Positions 8,183 through 16,533 are shown, counted from the first letter of the stretch. The stretch: 64,000 bases of DNA from Microbacterium oxydans (GCF_900095745.1 NZ_FMIR01000007.1:1-64000); one strand, 5' to 3'. Notes: generated by a model from the letters alone, not told the origin. Made by a program: numbers and translations.

Positions 8183-8833
8183 GTGACGAGGACAGGCGGA
8201 GTGGTCGATTCCGTACGCCAGGCCGCCTCGGGTGCCTTCAGCCGTGCGGCGGTGCCGCTCTGGGCCGCCGTGGTCGCGATCGTCGGCCTGCTGGGAGCGT
8301 TCGTGGCATTCGGCGGCCTCGCCCCGGCGACGACGCAGCCGTCGCTCGTCCCCGCCGGCAGCGAGGCGCGCACCTCGCTGTACGCCGTGACCGTGATGGA
8401 TGCCGAGGTCACCGACGAGGTCGAGGAGCAGTATCTGGAGGCGGAGCCGGGTGAGACCCTGCTCATCGTCACGGTGCGACTGGAGAACCTCTCCGACCGC
8501 GCGGTCGGGGTGGAGGGCACGGCCGACCAGGTCGCCTCACGGCTGCTCTCCTCGAGCGCACCGCTTCTCGAACTCTCGGGCGTGGCCGTGACCGACACCG
8601 CGCGCTCCTGGCGGGCGGACGGTTCGCTGCGCGCGGTGGTGCTGCAACCCGGCGTCCCCGCCGATGTGCGCATCGCCTTCCCCGTCGCCGACGATGCTCT
8701 CGACGAGCACGAGGCCCACCTCGATGTGTACGACGCCAGGGAGCAGTCCGGCCAGGTCATCCTCTCGTCGTCGGCGATCACGTGGCGACGGACCGACCTG
8801 ATCGCCCGCACCCCCGTGGAGGTCGGTCCGTGA
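8183..8833 (+). CDS. membrane-anchored protein with DUF4352-like Ig domain
   Basis: The 216-residue protein has one N-terminal membrane anchor (about residues 26-45, VPLWAAVVAIVGLLGAFVAF) and an extracytoplasmic domain. Its core, LYAVTVMDAEVTDEV then ETLLIVTVRLENLSDRAVGV, resembles the Ig-like DUF4352/TRF2-type fold found in many secreted Gram-positive proteins. It is the first of three genes with 4-bp overlaps, so all three products are probably made in fixed proportion. I do not know the function and see no enzyme motif. Confidence 0.75.
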   Translation: MTRTGGVVDSVRQAASGAFSRAAVPLWAAVVAIVGLLGAFVAFGGLAPATTQPSLVPAGSEARTSLYAVTVMDAEVTDEVEEQYLEAEPGETLLIVTVRLENLSDRAVGVEGTADQVASRLLSSSAPLLELSGVAVTDTARSWRADGSLRAVVLQPGVPADVRIAFPVADDALDEHEAHLDVYDAREQSGQVILSSSAITWRRTDLIARTPVEVGP

Positions 8834-9393
8834 GCGCGCGCGGCGGATGGATTCCGTGGGCCGCGGGTATCGCGCTCGTCCTCGCGGCCGGCGTGGTGAC
8901 GGCGGTCACACCGCCCGAGGATGCGCTGACCGATCCCTTCTTCACGAGGGCGGCCGTCGCCGACACGGCCACTTCCCGTACTCTCATCGCCGCGGTGCAG
9001 GAGGCCTCGTTCGCCGACCGGCTGACGGTGGCGGACAAGTGGGAGGCCGAGGGGAACTGGCTCGTGATCGAACTCGCCGCGTCCGCACCGACGACCGAGG
9101 AGGATGCCGTGATCGGCGTCGCGAGCCTCGTGATCGACGGGCAGGTCTTCCTGGCGAGCGAGCGTCCGCCGACATCGCTGCTCCGGGCCAAGCTGCGAGT
9201 GGGCACCGACACCGTCGGGACACTGGCGTTCGAGCTTCCGGAGGGCCTACGGACCGGGAACGGAGAGCTGCGACTCACCGGTGAGTACCCGACGCCGCGT
9301 CTCGACGACGTCATCACCTTCCCGCTCTCGCTCGATGAGGTGCCGCAGGAGACCGACAGGGAACTCGACGAGCCGCGATTGGGGGCGCCATGA
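8830..9393 (+). CDS. membrane-anchored hypothetical protein, 187 aa
   Basis: The GTG at 8830 overlaps the previous stop (GTGA), indicating translational coupling. An N-terminal segment (IPWAAGIALVLAAGVVTAV, about residues 8-26) anchors the protein, and the rest is an exported beta-rich domain. It repeats the pattern of its neighbour: an extended strand ending in NWLVIELAASAPT, then DGQVFLASERPPTSLLRAKL. This suggests a second Ig-like domain and perhaps an ancient duplication of the first gene. No family is recognised. Confidence 0.75.
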   Translation: MSARGGWIPWAAGIALVLAAGVVTAVTPPEDALTDPFFTRAAVADTATSRTLIAAVQEASFADRLTVADKWEAEGNWLVIELAASAPTTEEDAVIGVASLVIDGQVFLASERPPTSLLRAKLRVGTDTVGTLAFELPEGLRTGNGELRLTGEYPTPRLDDVITFPLSLDEVPQETDRELDEPRLGAP

Positions 9394-9875
9394 CCTGGTG
9401 GCGGACACAGCGCTTCGCACTGGTGGCGCTCGTGGTGGCCGCGGCCGCCGCGATCGCCGTGCACGTCTGGTTCGATGTGCTGCCCGCCGCCCCGAAGAGT
9501 ACGCAGGTGCAGGATGCGGAGGACGGGAGGGCCGAGGTCACCGGGCAGAAACTCCGTCTGGACTCCGCCCGCTGGGATGAGTTCGAGGCACCGGCGGGAT
9601 CGCGCACGCTCAGCATCCGGATCGATGCCAGGGCGGAGGGCGAGTCCGCCGGATGCGGGATGTTCACCCTCGCCGAGACCGAGGGCGCGCGCGTCTGGAC
9701 CAACGCCCGGTCCGCGCTCGACGTGCCGTATGACGAGGGCGAGTCGGGCTGCCAGAAGGAGTCAGGCTCCTATGCCATCCTCGCGGTGTTCCTGCTCCCC
9801 GACGACGCCGACGGGCCGTTCGCGCTCGACATCCCCGGCACCGACGAGATCGCGCGCTTCCCCATCGAACCCTGA
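9390..9875 (+). CDS. membrane-anchored hypothetical protein, 161 aa
   Basis: This is the third member of the coupled operon (ATGA overlap with the gene before). It has an N-terminal anchor (FALVALVVAAAAAIAVHVWF, residues 9-28) and a ~130-residue exported domain with two cysteines (SAGCGMF and ESGCQKE) that may form a disulphide. The domain is beta-rich and acidic. Its 3' end overlaps the convergent membrane-protein gene by 114 bp. No known family is recognised; the three proteins may form one envelope complex (inference). Confidence 0.72.
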   Translation: MTWWRTQRFALVALVVAAAAAIAVHVWFDVLPAAPKSTQVQDAEDGRAEVTGQKLRLDSARWDEFEAPAGSRTLSIRIDARAEGESAGCGMFTLAETEGARVWTNARSALDVPYDEGESGCQKESGSYAILAVFLLPDDADGPFALDIPGTDEIARFPIEP

Positions 9876-11027
9876 TTCGCGCGTGCCCATCCTCGCTTCC
9901 GGGCGACCCACCACGGTGTCGAAGGCGGTCGCCACGATCGCGACGCGCAGCGGCTCGGCCACGGCGGCCACGGCGACGAGGAGAAGCGGGAAGAAGCCCG
10001 ACCAGAACGCGGTGTCGTGCGCGCCGACGAGCTGGAGCAGACCGCGCGAACCGACCTGCTCGGCCCACGACCACACGGCATACGCCAGTGCCGTGCAGCC
10101 GAACACGACGGGGCCGCCGCGCCAGATCAGGGCCAGTGCCGCCCACAGCCCCTCGAGGCGGAGTGCGAGGTTTCGCGCGAGGTTCGACACCGCACCAGGG
10201 GGCGCCTGCTCGATACGCCCCAGCACCGCCGGCGTCGCGTCGAAGGTCGTGCCGTAGATGACGCCGGCCACGGTCAACCATGCCGCGGGCACGACCACCG
10301 CGGCGACCACCAGCCCGACCAGCCACAGCACCGTCTCCCACAGCGCCGCCACCGGGAGCACGTGGGCCCCGAACCAGTCGCCGATGCCCTCGAACCAGGC
10401 GACGCCCGCTCGATCGGCGATCCACTCCTTGGCCTGCGCCCACCACTGGCCCACCAGGGTGAAGAGCATGAAGGTCCAGACCACCTCGGCGTACGCGGCG
10501 AGCGCGAGCGTCCATGTCGGCAGTCTCCCGCCGATTCGCGCGAGGAGCACGCGCACGACGAGCGCGATGACCAGCACGGCGACCGGCAGCACGCCCACCG
10601 CGATGAGGCCGCCGCGGTCACCGAGCTGGGCGGCGTCGTAGCTGGCGTCGCGCAGGGCGATGCCGCTCGCGATGTTGAAGAACGCCTTGATGTCGACGTC
10701 GAGCATTCCCCAGGCGGCATAGAACGCGAAGAACGGCAGGATGGCGACCAGCGTCGTCTGCGCGAACTGCCGGTAGCCCGGGCGGTGGTCGGATGCACTG
10801 TGCGGCAGCGACCGCTGCACCGTGAGGTACATGGCGACGTACGACACCAGGCGCGCGGCCACGGCGAGCGGCAGGAGCAGGAGCCCGCCGAGCGTGGTGA
10901 GTCCGCCTATGAAACCCGCGAGCTGCACGAAGATCTCGTGAAGTGCCTCGCCGGCGAGATACCAGGCCGCCAGCGCGAGGCCGTGCCGTGCGAGGAGGCG
11001 CCCGAAGGTGCGCACGGCCGGGATCAT
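9762..11027 (-). CDS. polytopic membrane protein of unknown function
   Basis: I start this at the ATG at 11027 (MIPAVRTFGRLL); the upstream extension is Arg/Gly-rich and unlikely. The 421-residue protein has about 8-9 membrane helices, many with tryptophan and aromatic residues (LALAAWYLAGEALHEIF, ILPFFAFYAAWGMLDVDIKA, WTFMLFTLVGQWWAQAKEW). The last ~45 residues are charged and encoded opposite the 3' end of the convergent gene, so the true C-terminus could be affected by sequencing or annotation choices. No transporter or enzyme motif is recognised. Confidence 0.7.
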   Translation of the reverse strand: MIPAVRTFGRLLARHGLALAAWYLAGEALHEIFVQLAGFIGGLTTLGGLLLLPLAVAARLVSYVAMYLTVQRSLPHSASDHRPGYRQFAQTTLVAILPFFAFYAAWGMLDVDIKAFFNIASGIALRDASYDAAQLGDRGGLIAVGVLPVAVLVIALVVRVLLARIGGRLPTWTLALAAYAEVVWTFMLFTLVGQWWAQAKEWIADRAGVAWFEGIGDWFGAHVLPVAALWETVLWLVGLVVAAVVVPAAWLTVAGVIYGTTFDATPAVLGRIEQAPPGAVSNLARNLALRLEGLWAALALIWRGGPVVFGCTALAYAVWSWAEQVGSRGLLQLVGAHDTAFWSGFFPLLLVAVAAVAEPLRVAIVATAFDTVVGRPEARMGTRESGFDGEARDLVGAGDVERERPVGVVGEQEHREDGIGA

Positions 11028-11190
11028 GCCCCCACGGTACCGGTTCGCTGACCGCCCCTGCGGAGCGGATGTCGACACCCCGCCCGCGCCGCGGCGCGTA
11101 TGCCCCGCACGCCCGTCTGCGTCAAGTCCCTGGAGCGGATGATCCACACGCGGCAGGATGCGAAGCATCGCACCGATGGGAGCCCTGTTC

Positions 11191-12243
11191 ATGACCGTAT
11201 CCGCCCCGGCATCCGCCCCGGCCGCAACCCTCCCCTTCACCGACAGAGGGCCGCTGAGTCACGCCGTCATGTCGCACCTGACGGGCGACGACGCCGCTGC
11301 CTCCGACCACACGGGCCTCGCGACCGCTGCCGTGGCGGCGAGCGCTGACGTGGTGCGCGACGACGACATCCAGCTCGCGCTCTTCGTCCTCTACGCCTCG
11401 TCCTACGGATCGCTCCCGCAGCTCGATGCCGACCTGGAGTGGGACCCCGCCCTTCTCACCACACGCCGGATCCTCGAGGAGGCGTTCGAGAGCGCGCTGC
11501 GGGCGAGGGTGCCGATGCCGGAGTCCCCCGAGCCGACCGTGGATGCCGTCGGCCGCGCGCTCTTCGCCCTGGCCGCCGCCGACACGGGACCGAGCCTCTC
11601 GCGGCACATCGCGAAGAAGGCCACCAGGGAGCAGGCGGAGGAGACCCTCATCCAGCGCTCGGTGTACACGCTGCGCGAGGCGGATCCGCATTCCTGGGCC
11701 ATCCCGCGCCTGGAAGGACGCGCCAAGGCCGCCCTCGTCGAGATCCAGTCGGACGAGTACGGCGGCGGGCGACCGCAGCGCGTGCATGCCGAGCTCTTCG
11801 CCCGCGCGATGCGTGCCGCCGGCCTCGATGCCACCTATGGAGCGTACGTCGACGATGTGCCGGCGATCACTCTCGCCTCGCACAACATGATGTCGATGTT
11901 CGGGCTCAACCGCCGCCTCGTCGGCGCGATCGTCGGGCACCTGGCCGCATTCGAGATGACCTCGTCCATCCCCTGCCGCCTGTATGCCGACGGCCTGCAT
12001 CGTCTGGGGTTCGACCCGGATGTGGCGGCCTACTTCGAGGAGCACGTCGAGGCGGATGCGGTGCACGAGCAGATCGCCGCGCGAGACCTGGCCGGCAGCC
12101 TCGCCGAAGACCACCCCGAGCTGCTGCCCGACATCCTGTTCGGCGCGGCGGCGTGCCTGACCGTGGACGGTTGGGGCGGCGAACACATCCTGGAGTCCTG
12201 GCAGGCGGGCACCTCGTCGCTCCGGCCGCGGGTGGCGTCATGA
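11191..12243 (+). CDS. iron-containing redox enzyme, haem-oxygenase-like diiron fold
   Basis: The 350-residue protein (ATG at 11191 after GGGAG) resembles the iron-containing redox enzyme family (PF14518-like), which has a haem-oxygenase-like all-helical fold. Likely iron ligands lie in VEIQSDEYGGGRPQRVHAELF, in GHLAAFEMTSSIP and in the C-terminal EADAVHEQIAARDL, giving the Glu/His/Glu/His/Asp pattern of such oxidases. Relatives include BesC, UndA and SznF-type diiron oxygenases that cleave or hydroxylate small amino-acid-like substrates. It overlaps the CDGSH gene (ATGA), so the iron-sulphur protein is a natural candidate electron donor. The substrate is unknown. Confidence 0.82.
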   Translation: MTVSAPASAPAATLPFTDRGPLSHAVMSHLTGDDAAASDHTGLATAAVAASADVVRDDDIQLALFVLYASSYGSLPQLDADLEWDPALLTTRRILEEAFESALRARVPMPESPEPTVDAVGRALFALAAADTGPSLSRHIAKKATREQAEETLIQRSVYTLREADPHSWAIPRLEGRAKAALVEIQSDEYGGGRPQRVHAELFARAMRAAGLDATYGAYVDDVPAITLASHNMMSMFGLNRRLVGAIVGHLAAFEMTSSIPCRLYADGLHRLGFDPDVAAYFEEHVEADAVHEQIAARDLAGSLAEDHPELLPDILFGAAACLTVDGWGGEHILESWQAGTSSLRPRVAS

Positions 12244-12446
12244 ATGCCCGGACCGAGCCGCCGTCGATCACGCCCTATCCCGACGGACCGCTGCTCGTGC
12301 GGGGCGCCGTCGAACTGCGCACCGCCGACGGTGAGCCGATCGAGCCGCATCGTCGCACCGTGGCCCTGTGCCGCTGCGGGCTCTCGACCCTCAAGCCGTT
12401 CTGCGACGGCACCCACAAGGCGGCGGGTTTCCGCACCGACGACTGA
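12240..12446 (+). CDS. CDGSH-type [2Fe-2S] protein
   Basis: The 68-residue protein carries one complete CDGSH motif, CRCGLSTLKPFCDGTH, which fits C-x-C-x2-S/T-x3-P-x-C-D-G-S/T-H. Three cysteines and one histidine bind a [2Fe-2S] cluster. There is no membrane anchor or signal, so it is a small soluble iron-sulphur protein. The start ATG overlaps the stop of the diiron gene by 4 bp. Small CDGSH proteins transfer electrons or clusters, and the tight coupling makes a redox partnership likely (inference). Confidence 0.92.
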   Translation: MNARTEPPSITPYPDGPLLVRGAVELRTADGEPIEPHRRTVALCRCGLSTLKPFCDGTHKAAGFRTDD

Positions 12447-12470
12447 TCGCCGCGCCGACGTCGTCGCGGT

Positions 12471-13250
12471 TCAGGCCTCGGGCCAGTAGTAGCTGTCGGG
12501 GAGGGCGCGGGCGCCGAAGATCGCCTGACCGACACGCACGCAGGTCGCCCCCTCCTCGACCGCGATCTCGTAGTCCCCCGACATCCCCATCGAGAGCTCG
12601 CCGGAGCCGATGAGGTCGGGCGCGTCTTCTCTGGCCTGGTCTCGCAGTGTGCGAAGGAGGGAGAAGCACTCGCGCACCCGCTGGTCGTCGGGCGTCAGGA
12701 TGGCGAGCGTCATGAGTCCGCGCACGCGAAGGCTCTGATACGAGGGCAGTGCCTCGAGGAAGGCGGGGAGTTCCCCCGGCGGCATCCCGAACTTGGAATC
12801 CTCGGCAGAGGTGTTCACCTGCACGAAGACGTCGAGGCTGCGTCCTGCCGCCTGCAGGCGCCGATCGAGCGCCTCGGCGACACGCAACCGGTCGAGGGCC
12901 TGGAATTCCGTGGCGAAGGTGGCGACGTCCCGTGCCTTGTTGGTCTGCAGATGTCCGATGATCGACCAGGACACGTCGAGGTCGCTCGTCTCGCCGTGCT
13001 TGCGCACCGCCTCTTGCACCTTGTTCTCTCCGAGCAGCCGCATGCCCGACTCGATGGCGACCCTGACGCGCTCGGTGGGGACGGTCTTGCTCACCGGAAG
13101 CAGCGTGACCTCTTCCGGGAGGCGTCCGGCGCGACGGGCCGCCTCGTCGATGCGTGTGCGGACGGCTGCGACGTTGTGGTGGAAGTCGTCGACGGTGAAC
13201 GCCGTGGGGTATCGATCGTCGACCCCGCTCGGCTGCTCTGGTTTTGACAT
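12471..13250 (-). CDS. PLP-homeostasis protein (YggS/PLPBP family)
   Basis: The 259-residue protein is the usual YggS size. It keeps the lysine that binds PLP (K55 in LLPVSKTVP), the GENKVQEA segment, IGHLQTNKAR, VNTSAEDSKFG and the phosphate-binding GMSGDYEIAVEEG. Family members are single-domain PLP-binding proteins that buffer PLP and affect amino- and keto-acid pools, without known catalysis. The ATG lies inside a 16-bp operator shared with the mocR promoter. A TATGTT hexamer 12 bp upstream could be its -10 box, which would leave a leader of only a few bases. It is divergent from the gabT-like gene. Confidence 0.92.
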   Translation of the reverse strand: MSKPEQPSGVDDRYPTAFTVDDFHHNVAAVRTRIDEAARRAGRLPEEVTLLPVSKTVPTERVRVAIESGMRLLGENKVQEAVRKHGETSDLDVSWSIIGHLQTNKARDVATFATEFQALDRLRVAEALDRRLQAAGRSLDVFVQVNTSAEDSKFGMPPGELPAFLEALPSYQSLRVRGLMTLAILTPDDQRVRECFSLLRTLRDQAREDAPDLIGSGELSMGMSGDYEIAVEEGATCVRVGQAIFGARALPDSYYWPEA

Positions 13251-13258
13251 AGGTCAAA
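13243..13258. promoter_or_regulatory. MocR-type operator copy 1
   Basis: TTTGACATAGGTCAAA is an imperfect palindrome with TTTGAC/GTCAAA arms. The identical 16 bases occur in reverse orientation at 21947-21962 upstream of mocR. This copy covers the start codon of the PLP-homeostasis gene and the -35 hexamer of the divergent gabT-like promoter, so one bound regulator could control both. Confidence 0.75.
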
Positions 13259-13272
13259 GGCTAACATAGTCT
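13244..13272 (+). promoter_or_regulatory. Predicted promoter of the gabT-like operon
   Basis: A consensus -35 TTGACA (13244-13249) lies inside the operator. A TAGTCT candidate -10 follows with 17-bp spacing (13267-13272), and CATAGT at 13265 is an alternative. The mocR promoter shows the same TTGACA-N17-TAGnnT geometry. The leader to the ATG at 13329 would be about 50 bases. Confidence 0.55.
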
Positions 13273-13328
13273 TAGGTCGATCTGATGCGAGGCTGGATCG
13301 CCTCGCGCCACACCCGACAGGAGCCACC

Positions 13329-14666
13329 ATGTCCCCGCTCGACGTGCTTCCCGACCGCTCATCCGCCCCTTCCCTGCGCACCGAGGTGCCGGGGCCGCGG
13401 AGCCGTGCGATCCACGAGCGGCGTCAGAGATCCGTGGCCCGCGGGGTCGGCAGCGTGCTCCCGATCTACATCGACCACGCCGACGGCCCGTGGGTGACCG
13501 ACGTCGACGGCAACCGCTTCCTCGACCTGGGGAGCGGCATCGGCGTGACCACGATCGGCCACGGGAACCCCGCCGCCATCGCAGCGGCCGCCGCGCAGAT
13601 GGAACAGGTCACGCACACCCTCTTCACCGTGACCCCCTACGAGGGATACGTGCGCCTCGCGGAGCGCCTCGCCGAGAAGACTCCCGGCGACCACGAGAAG
13701 CGCTCCTTCTTCGCCAACTCCGGGGCGGAGGCCGTGGAGAACGCGGTCAAGATCGCCCGCAGACACACTGGCCGCCGCGCGGTCGCCGCGCTCGACCACG
13801 CCTTCCACGGGCGCACGAACCTCACGCTCGCCATGAACCACAAGGCGGCGTACGGCACTGGTTTCGGTCCCTTCGCGCCGGACATCCACCGCGTACCGAA
13901 CTCGTACCCGTACCGGGACGGTCTCACCGGCGAGCAGGCGGCGCAGCGGACGATCGCGCACCTCGAGCAGCGCATCGGCGTCACCGACCTCGCAGCTCTG
14001 ATCGCGGAGCCCATCCAGGGCGAGGGCGGCTTCGTCGTGCCCGCAGACGGTTACCTGCCCGCACTGCAGGAGTGGTGCACCCGCAACGGCGTCGTGTTCA
14101 TCGCAGACGAGATCCAGACCGGCCTCGGCCGCACGGGGACCTGGTTCGCGAGCGAGCAGTTCGGCGTCGTGCCCGATCTCGTGCTCACCGCCAAGGGCAT
14201 CGCGGCCGGTCTCCCGCTCGCCGGGGTCACCGGTCGTGCCGAGATCATGGATGCCGCCGACCCCGGCACTCTCGGCGGCACGTTCGGCGGCAACCCGGTA
14301 TCCATCGCCGCAGCCCTGGCCGTCTTCGATGAGCTCGAGCACGGAGACTTCTTCGCCGAGGCGTTGCGCATCGGCGACAGGCTCGAGCAGCAGTTGAACG
14401 ACCTCGCCGCGCGGCATCCGCTGATCGGCGATGTGCGCGGGCGAGGTGCGATGTATGCGTTCGAGCTGACGGAACCCGGTACGTCACGTCCGGCGGCCGG
14501 CGCGGCCTCGGCCGTCGCGGCTTTCGCGGCGCAGGAGGGGATCCTGCTTCTCACCGCGGGCAGCGACGCGAACGTGATCCGTTTCCTGCCGACGCTCACC
14601 ACCACGGACCAGCAGCTCGACATCGCGATGGACGTGATCGATCGCGCATTGACGGCTCTCGCCTGA
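13329..14666 (+). CDS. gabT: class III aminotransferase, 4-aminobutyrate aminotransferase type
   Basis: The 445-residue enzyme has the class III PLP signature. Seen: NSGAEAVENAVKIAR, the HAFHGRT segment, IAEPIQGEGGF, VFIADEIQTGLGRTG and the Schiff-base lysine K289 in LTAKGIAAGLPL, followed by GTFGGNPVS. The closest recognised subgroup is GabT, which moves the amino group of GABA to 2-oxoglutarate. Other omega-amino substrates are possible, and no succinate-semialdehyde dehydrogenase of the usual type is beside it. It is divergent from the PLP-homeostasis gene and probably heads an operon with the GAPDH-like and amidotransferase genes. Confidence 0.85.
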   Translation: MSPLDVLPDRSSAPSLRTEVPGPRSRAIHERRQRSVARGVGSVLPIYIDHADGPWVTDVDGNRFLDLGSGIGVTTIGHGNPAAIAAAAAQMEQVTHTLFTVTPYEGYVRLAERLAEKTPGDHEKRSFFANSGAEAVENAVKIARRHTGRRAVAALDHAFHGRTNLTLAMNHKAAYGTGFGPFAPDIHRVPNSYPYRDGLTGEQAAQRTIAHLEQRIGVTDLAALIAEPIQGEGGFVVPADGYLPALQEWCTRNGVVFIADEIQTGLGRTGTWFASEQFGVVPDLVLTAKGIAAGLPLAGVTGRAEIMDAADPGTLGGTFGGNPVSIAAALAVFDELEHGDFFAEALRIGDRLEQQLNDLAARHPLIGDVRGRGAMYAFELTEPGTSRPAAGAASAVAAFAAQEGILLLTAGSDANVIRFLPTLTTTDQQLDIAMDVIDRALTALA

Positions 14667-14730
14667 TCTGCGTTCGACCGAACATCCTCACAGATCACTC
14701 CGGATCCTCACCACCCCCTGAAGGAGCTCC

Positions 14731-15741
14731 ATGCCCGCCAAGATCGCCATCAACGGACTCGGGCGCATCGGGCGCAACCAGCTCCGCCTTCTGATGGCGC
14801 GCAGGTCCGACCTGGAGCTGGTCGCGCTGAACGACCCACGCGGCGCACGCGCGGTCGCCGAGCTCCTCGAGAACGACCGGGCAGGCGGCCGGCCTGCGGG
14901 CGGGGCGCGGCATGACGACAGGCATCTCTTCGTCAACGGTCACGCGATCCGGGTGTACTCCGAACACGACCGCCGATCCCTGCCGTGGGACGAACTCGGC
15001 GTCGACATCGTGATCGAGTCGACCGGCCAGGCGATCCGCGCCGACGCCGCGAGGGAGCACCTCGCCGCCGGAGCCGAGAAGGTGATCATGACCTCGCCCG
15101 CCGCCGGCGATGACGGGACTCTGGTCCTCGGAGTGAACGAGGGGTCGTACGATCCCGACCGACACCACGTCGTCTCCAGCGGGTCGTGCACCACGCTCTG
15201 TCTGGCGCCGGTGCTGCAGACGTTCGACGACGCGTTCGGGATCGACGCGGCGCTGATGACGACGGTCCACGCAGGCTCCGTCGACGACTGCTTCCAAGAC
15301 ATCCCGCACGCCGACCTGCTGCCCGCGGGAACCCGAGACGCGAGGATCACCGCGAGCAGCCTCGGCGCCGCCGAGGCCGTCACCCGCGTCCTCCCGCACC
15401 TCGACGGCCGACTCGAGGGCACGGCGCTGCGGGCTCCCACCCTCAGGGGGTCGATCACGCATCTCACCGTCACGGCGACGCAGACCGTGACGGCCGACGA
15501 GGTGAGGGTGGCCTTCCAGACGGCTTCGGAGGGAAGACTCAAAGGGATCCTGCGCTGCGCCGACGATGAGATCGCCGTCTCGGACTCGGTCATCGACCCG
15601 CACTCGTCGATACTGGACACCACGCTGATCCGCGCGACCGGCTCCCAGGTGAAGATCTCGGCCTGGTACGACGACGAGTGGGGATACTCGCACCGTCTCA
15701 CCGAGCTCGTCGCGCACGTCGCAGAAGGACGGACACCATGA
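14731..15741 (+). CDS. glyceraldehyde-3-phosphate dehydrogenase-like enzyme (type I)
   Basis: The 336-residue protein starts with the GAPDH nucleotide-binding signature KIAINGLGRIGRNQLR. It has the catalytic cysteine C153 in SSGSCTTLCLAPV, and TVHAGSVDDCFQDIPHADL with the catalytic-type histidine. The usual ASCTTN is changed to GSCTTL, and the substrate loop differs from glycolytic GAPDH. Its gene context, after an aminotransferase and overlapping an amidotransferase, also argues against the housekeeping enzyme. An erythrose-4-phosphate or semialdehyde substrate is possible. AAGGAG lies 5 bp before the ATG; the gap to gabT is 64 bp. Confidence 0.85.
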   Translation: MPAKIAINGLGRIGRNQLRLLMARRSDLELVALNDPRGARAVAELLENDRAGGRPAGGARHDDRHLFVNGHAIRVYSEHDRRSLPWDELGVDIVIESTGQAIRADAAREHLAAGAEKVIMTSPAAGDDGTLVLGVNEGSYDPDRHHVVSSGSCTTLCLAPVLQTFDDAFGIDAALMTTVHAGSVDDCFQDIPHADLLPAGTRDARITASSLGAAEAVTRVLPHLDGRLEGTALRAPTLRGSITHLTVTATQTVTADEVRVAFQTASEGRLKGILRCADDEIAVSDSVIDPHSSILDTTLIRATGSQVKISAWYDDEWGYSHRLTELVAHVAEGRTP

Positions 15742-16478
15742 CGATCGATTCCTCGCGGTCGCGCATCGCCCTCGCATTCCGGCACGTCCACTTCGAGGAT
15801 CTGGGAATCCTCGAGCCGCTCCTGATCGAGCGCGGGTATCACGTGGAGTATGTCGACCTCGGTGTGCAGGCGATCGACATCGAGCGGGTCGACGACGCGG
15901 ATCTGCTGATCGTGCTGGGCGGTCCCATCGGGGTGTACGACACCGTGCACTATCCGTTCCTGCACGCGTCGAAGGAGGCGATCGCGCATCGGCTGCGCGA
16001 CGGCCGGGCGATGCTGGGCATCTGCCTGGGCGCACAGCTGATCGCCGAGGAGATGGGAGCAGTGGTCGCTCCGACCGGGTCCGTGGAGATCGGCTACGCG
16101 CCGCTCGAGCTCACGGTCGAGGGGCTCGACTCTCCCCTGCGCCCCCTCGACGGGCTGCCCGTCCTGCACTGGCACGGCGATGCCTTCGCCATCCCTGAGG
16201 GCGCCCGCCATCTCGGCCGCACTCCGGACTTCCCGAACCAGGCGTTCGCCACCGACACCGTGCTCGCGCTGCAGTTCCACCTGGAGGCCGACCATCGCAC
16301 GATCGGCAATTGGCTCATCGGGCACGCGCACGAGCTGCACCACCACGGCATCGACCCGCGAACGATCCGCGAGCAGGCCAGGATCCACGGCCCGCGGCTC
16401 GAGACCGCCGCTCGCACCACGATCGCCGCCTGGCTGGACGAGGTCGACAGCCCCGCACACCACGCCGACGCGAACTGA
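15738..16478 (+). CDS. class I glutamine amidotransferase domain protein
   Basis: This 246-residue protein starts at an ATG overlapping the stop of the dehydrogenase gene. The triad is intact: nucleophile C96 in MLGICLGAQLIAEE, and H181 with E183 in LQFHLEAD. VLGGPIGVYD forms the oxyanion segment. Family members hydrolyse glutamine, or gamma-glutamyl compounds such as gamma-glutamyl-GABA, or supply ammonia to a synthase. No synthase domain is fused. Next to a GabT-like enzyme, a gamma-glutamyl amine hydrolase role is an attractive but unproven idea. It ends 8 bp before a strong terminator. Confidence 0.85.
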   Translation: MTIDSSRSRIALAFRHVHFEDLGILEPLLIERGYHVEYVDLGVQAIDIERVDDADLLIVLGGPIGVYDTVHYPFLHASKEAIAHRLRDGRAMLGICLGAQLIAEEMGAVVAPTGSVEIGYAPLELTVEGLDSPLRPLDGLPVLHWHGDAFAIPEGARHLGRTPDFPNQAFATDTVLALQFHLEADHRTIGNWLIGHAHELHHHGIDPRTIREQARIHGPRLETAARTTIAAWLDEVDSPAHHADAN

Positions 16479-16485
16479 GACGGCA

Positions 16486-16525
16486 CGACGAAGGGCCGGG
16501 ACCTGATGGTCCCGGCCCTTCGTCG
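16486..16525. terminator. Bidirectional terminator hairpin
   Basis: An 18-bp perfect inverted repeat (CGACGAAGGGCCGGGACC and complement) with a TGAT loop lies between the convergent amidotransferase and AhpD-like genes. There is no U-tract, as is common in high-GC actinobacteria. Confidence 0.85.
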
Positions 16526-16533
16526 GTGGCGGT

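Noticed and set aside
14667-14730. Riboswitch upstream of the GAPDH-like gene
   Set aside because: The 64-base gap has only a ribosome site and no pairing strong enough for a known riboswitch.
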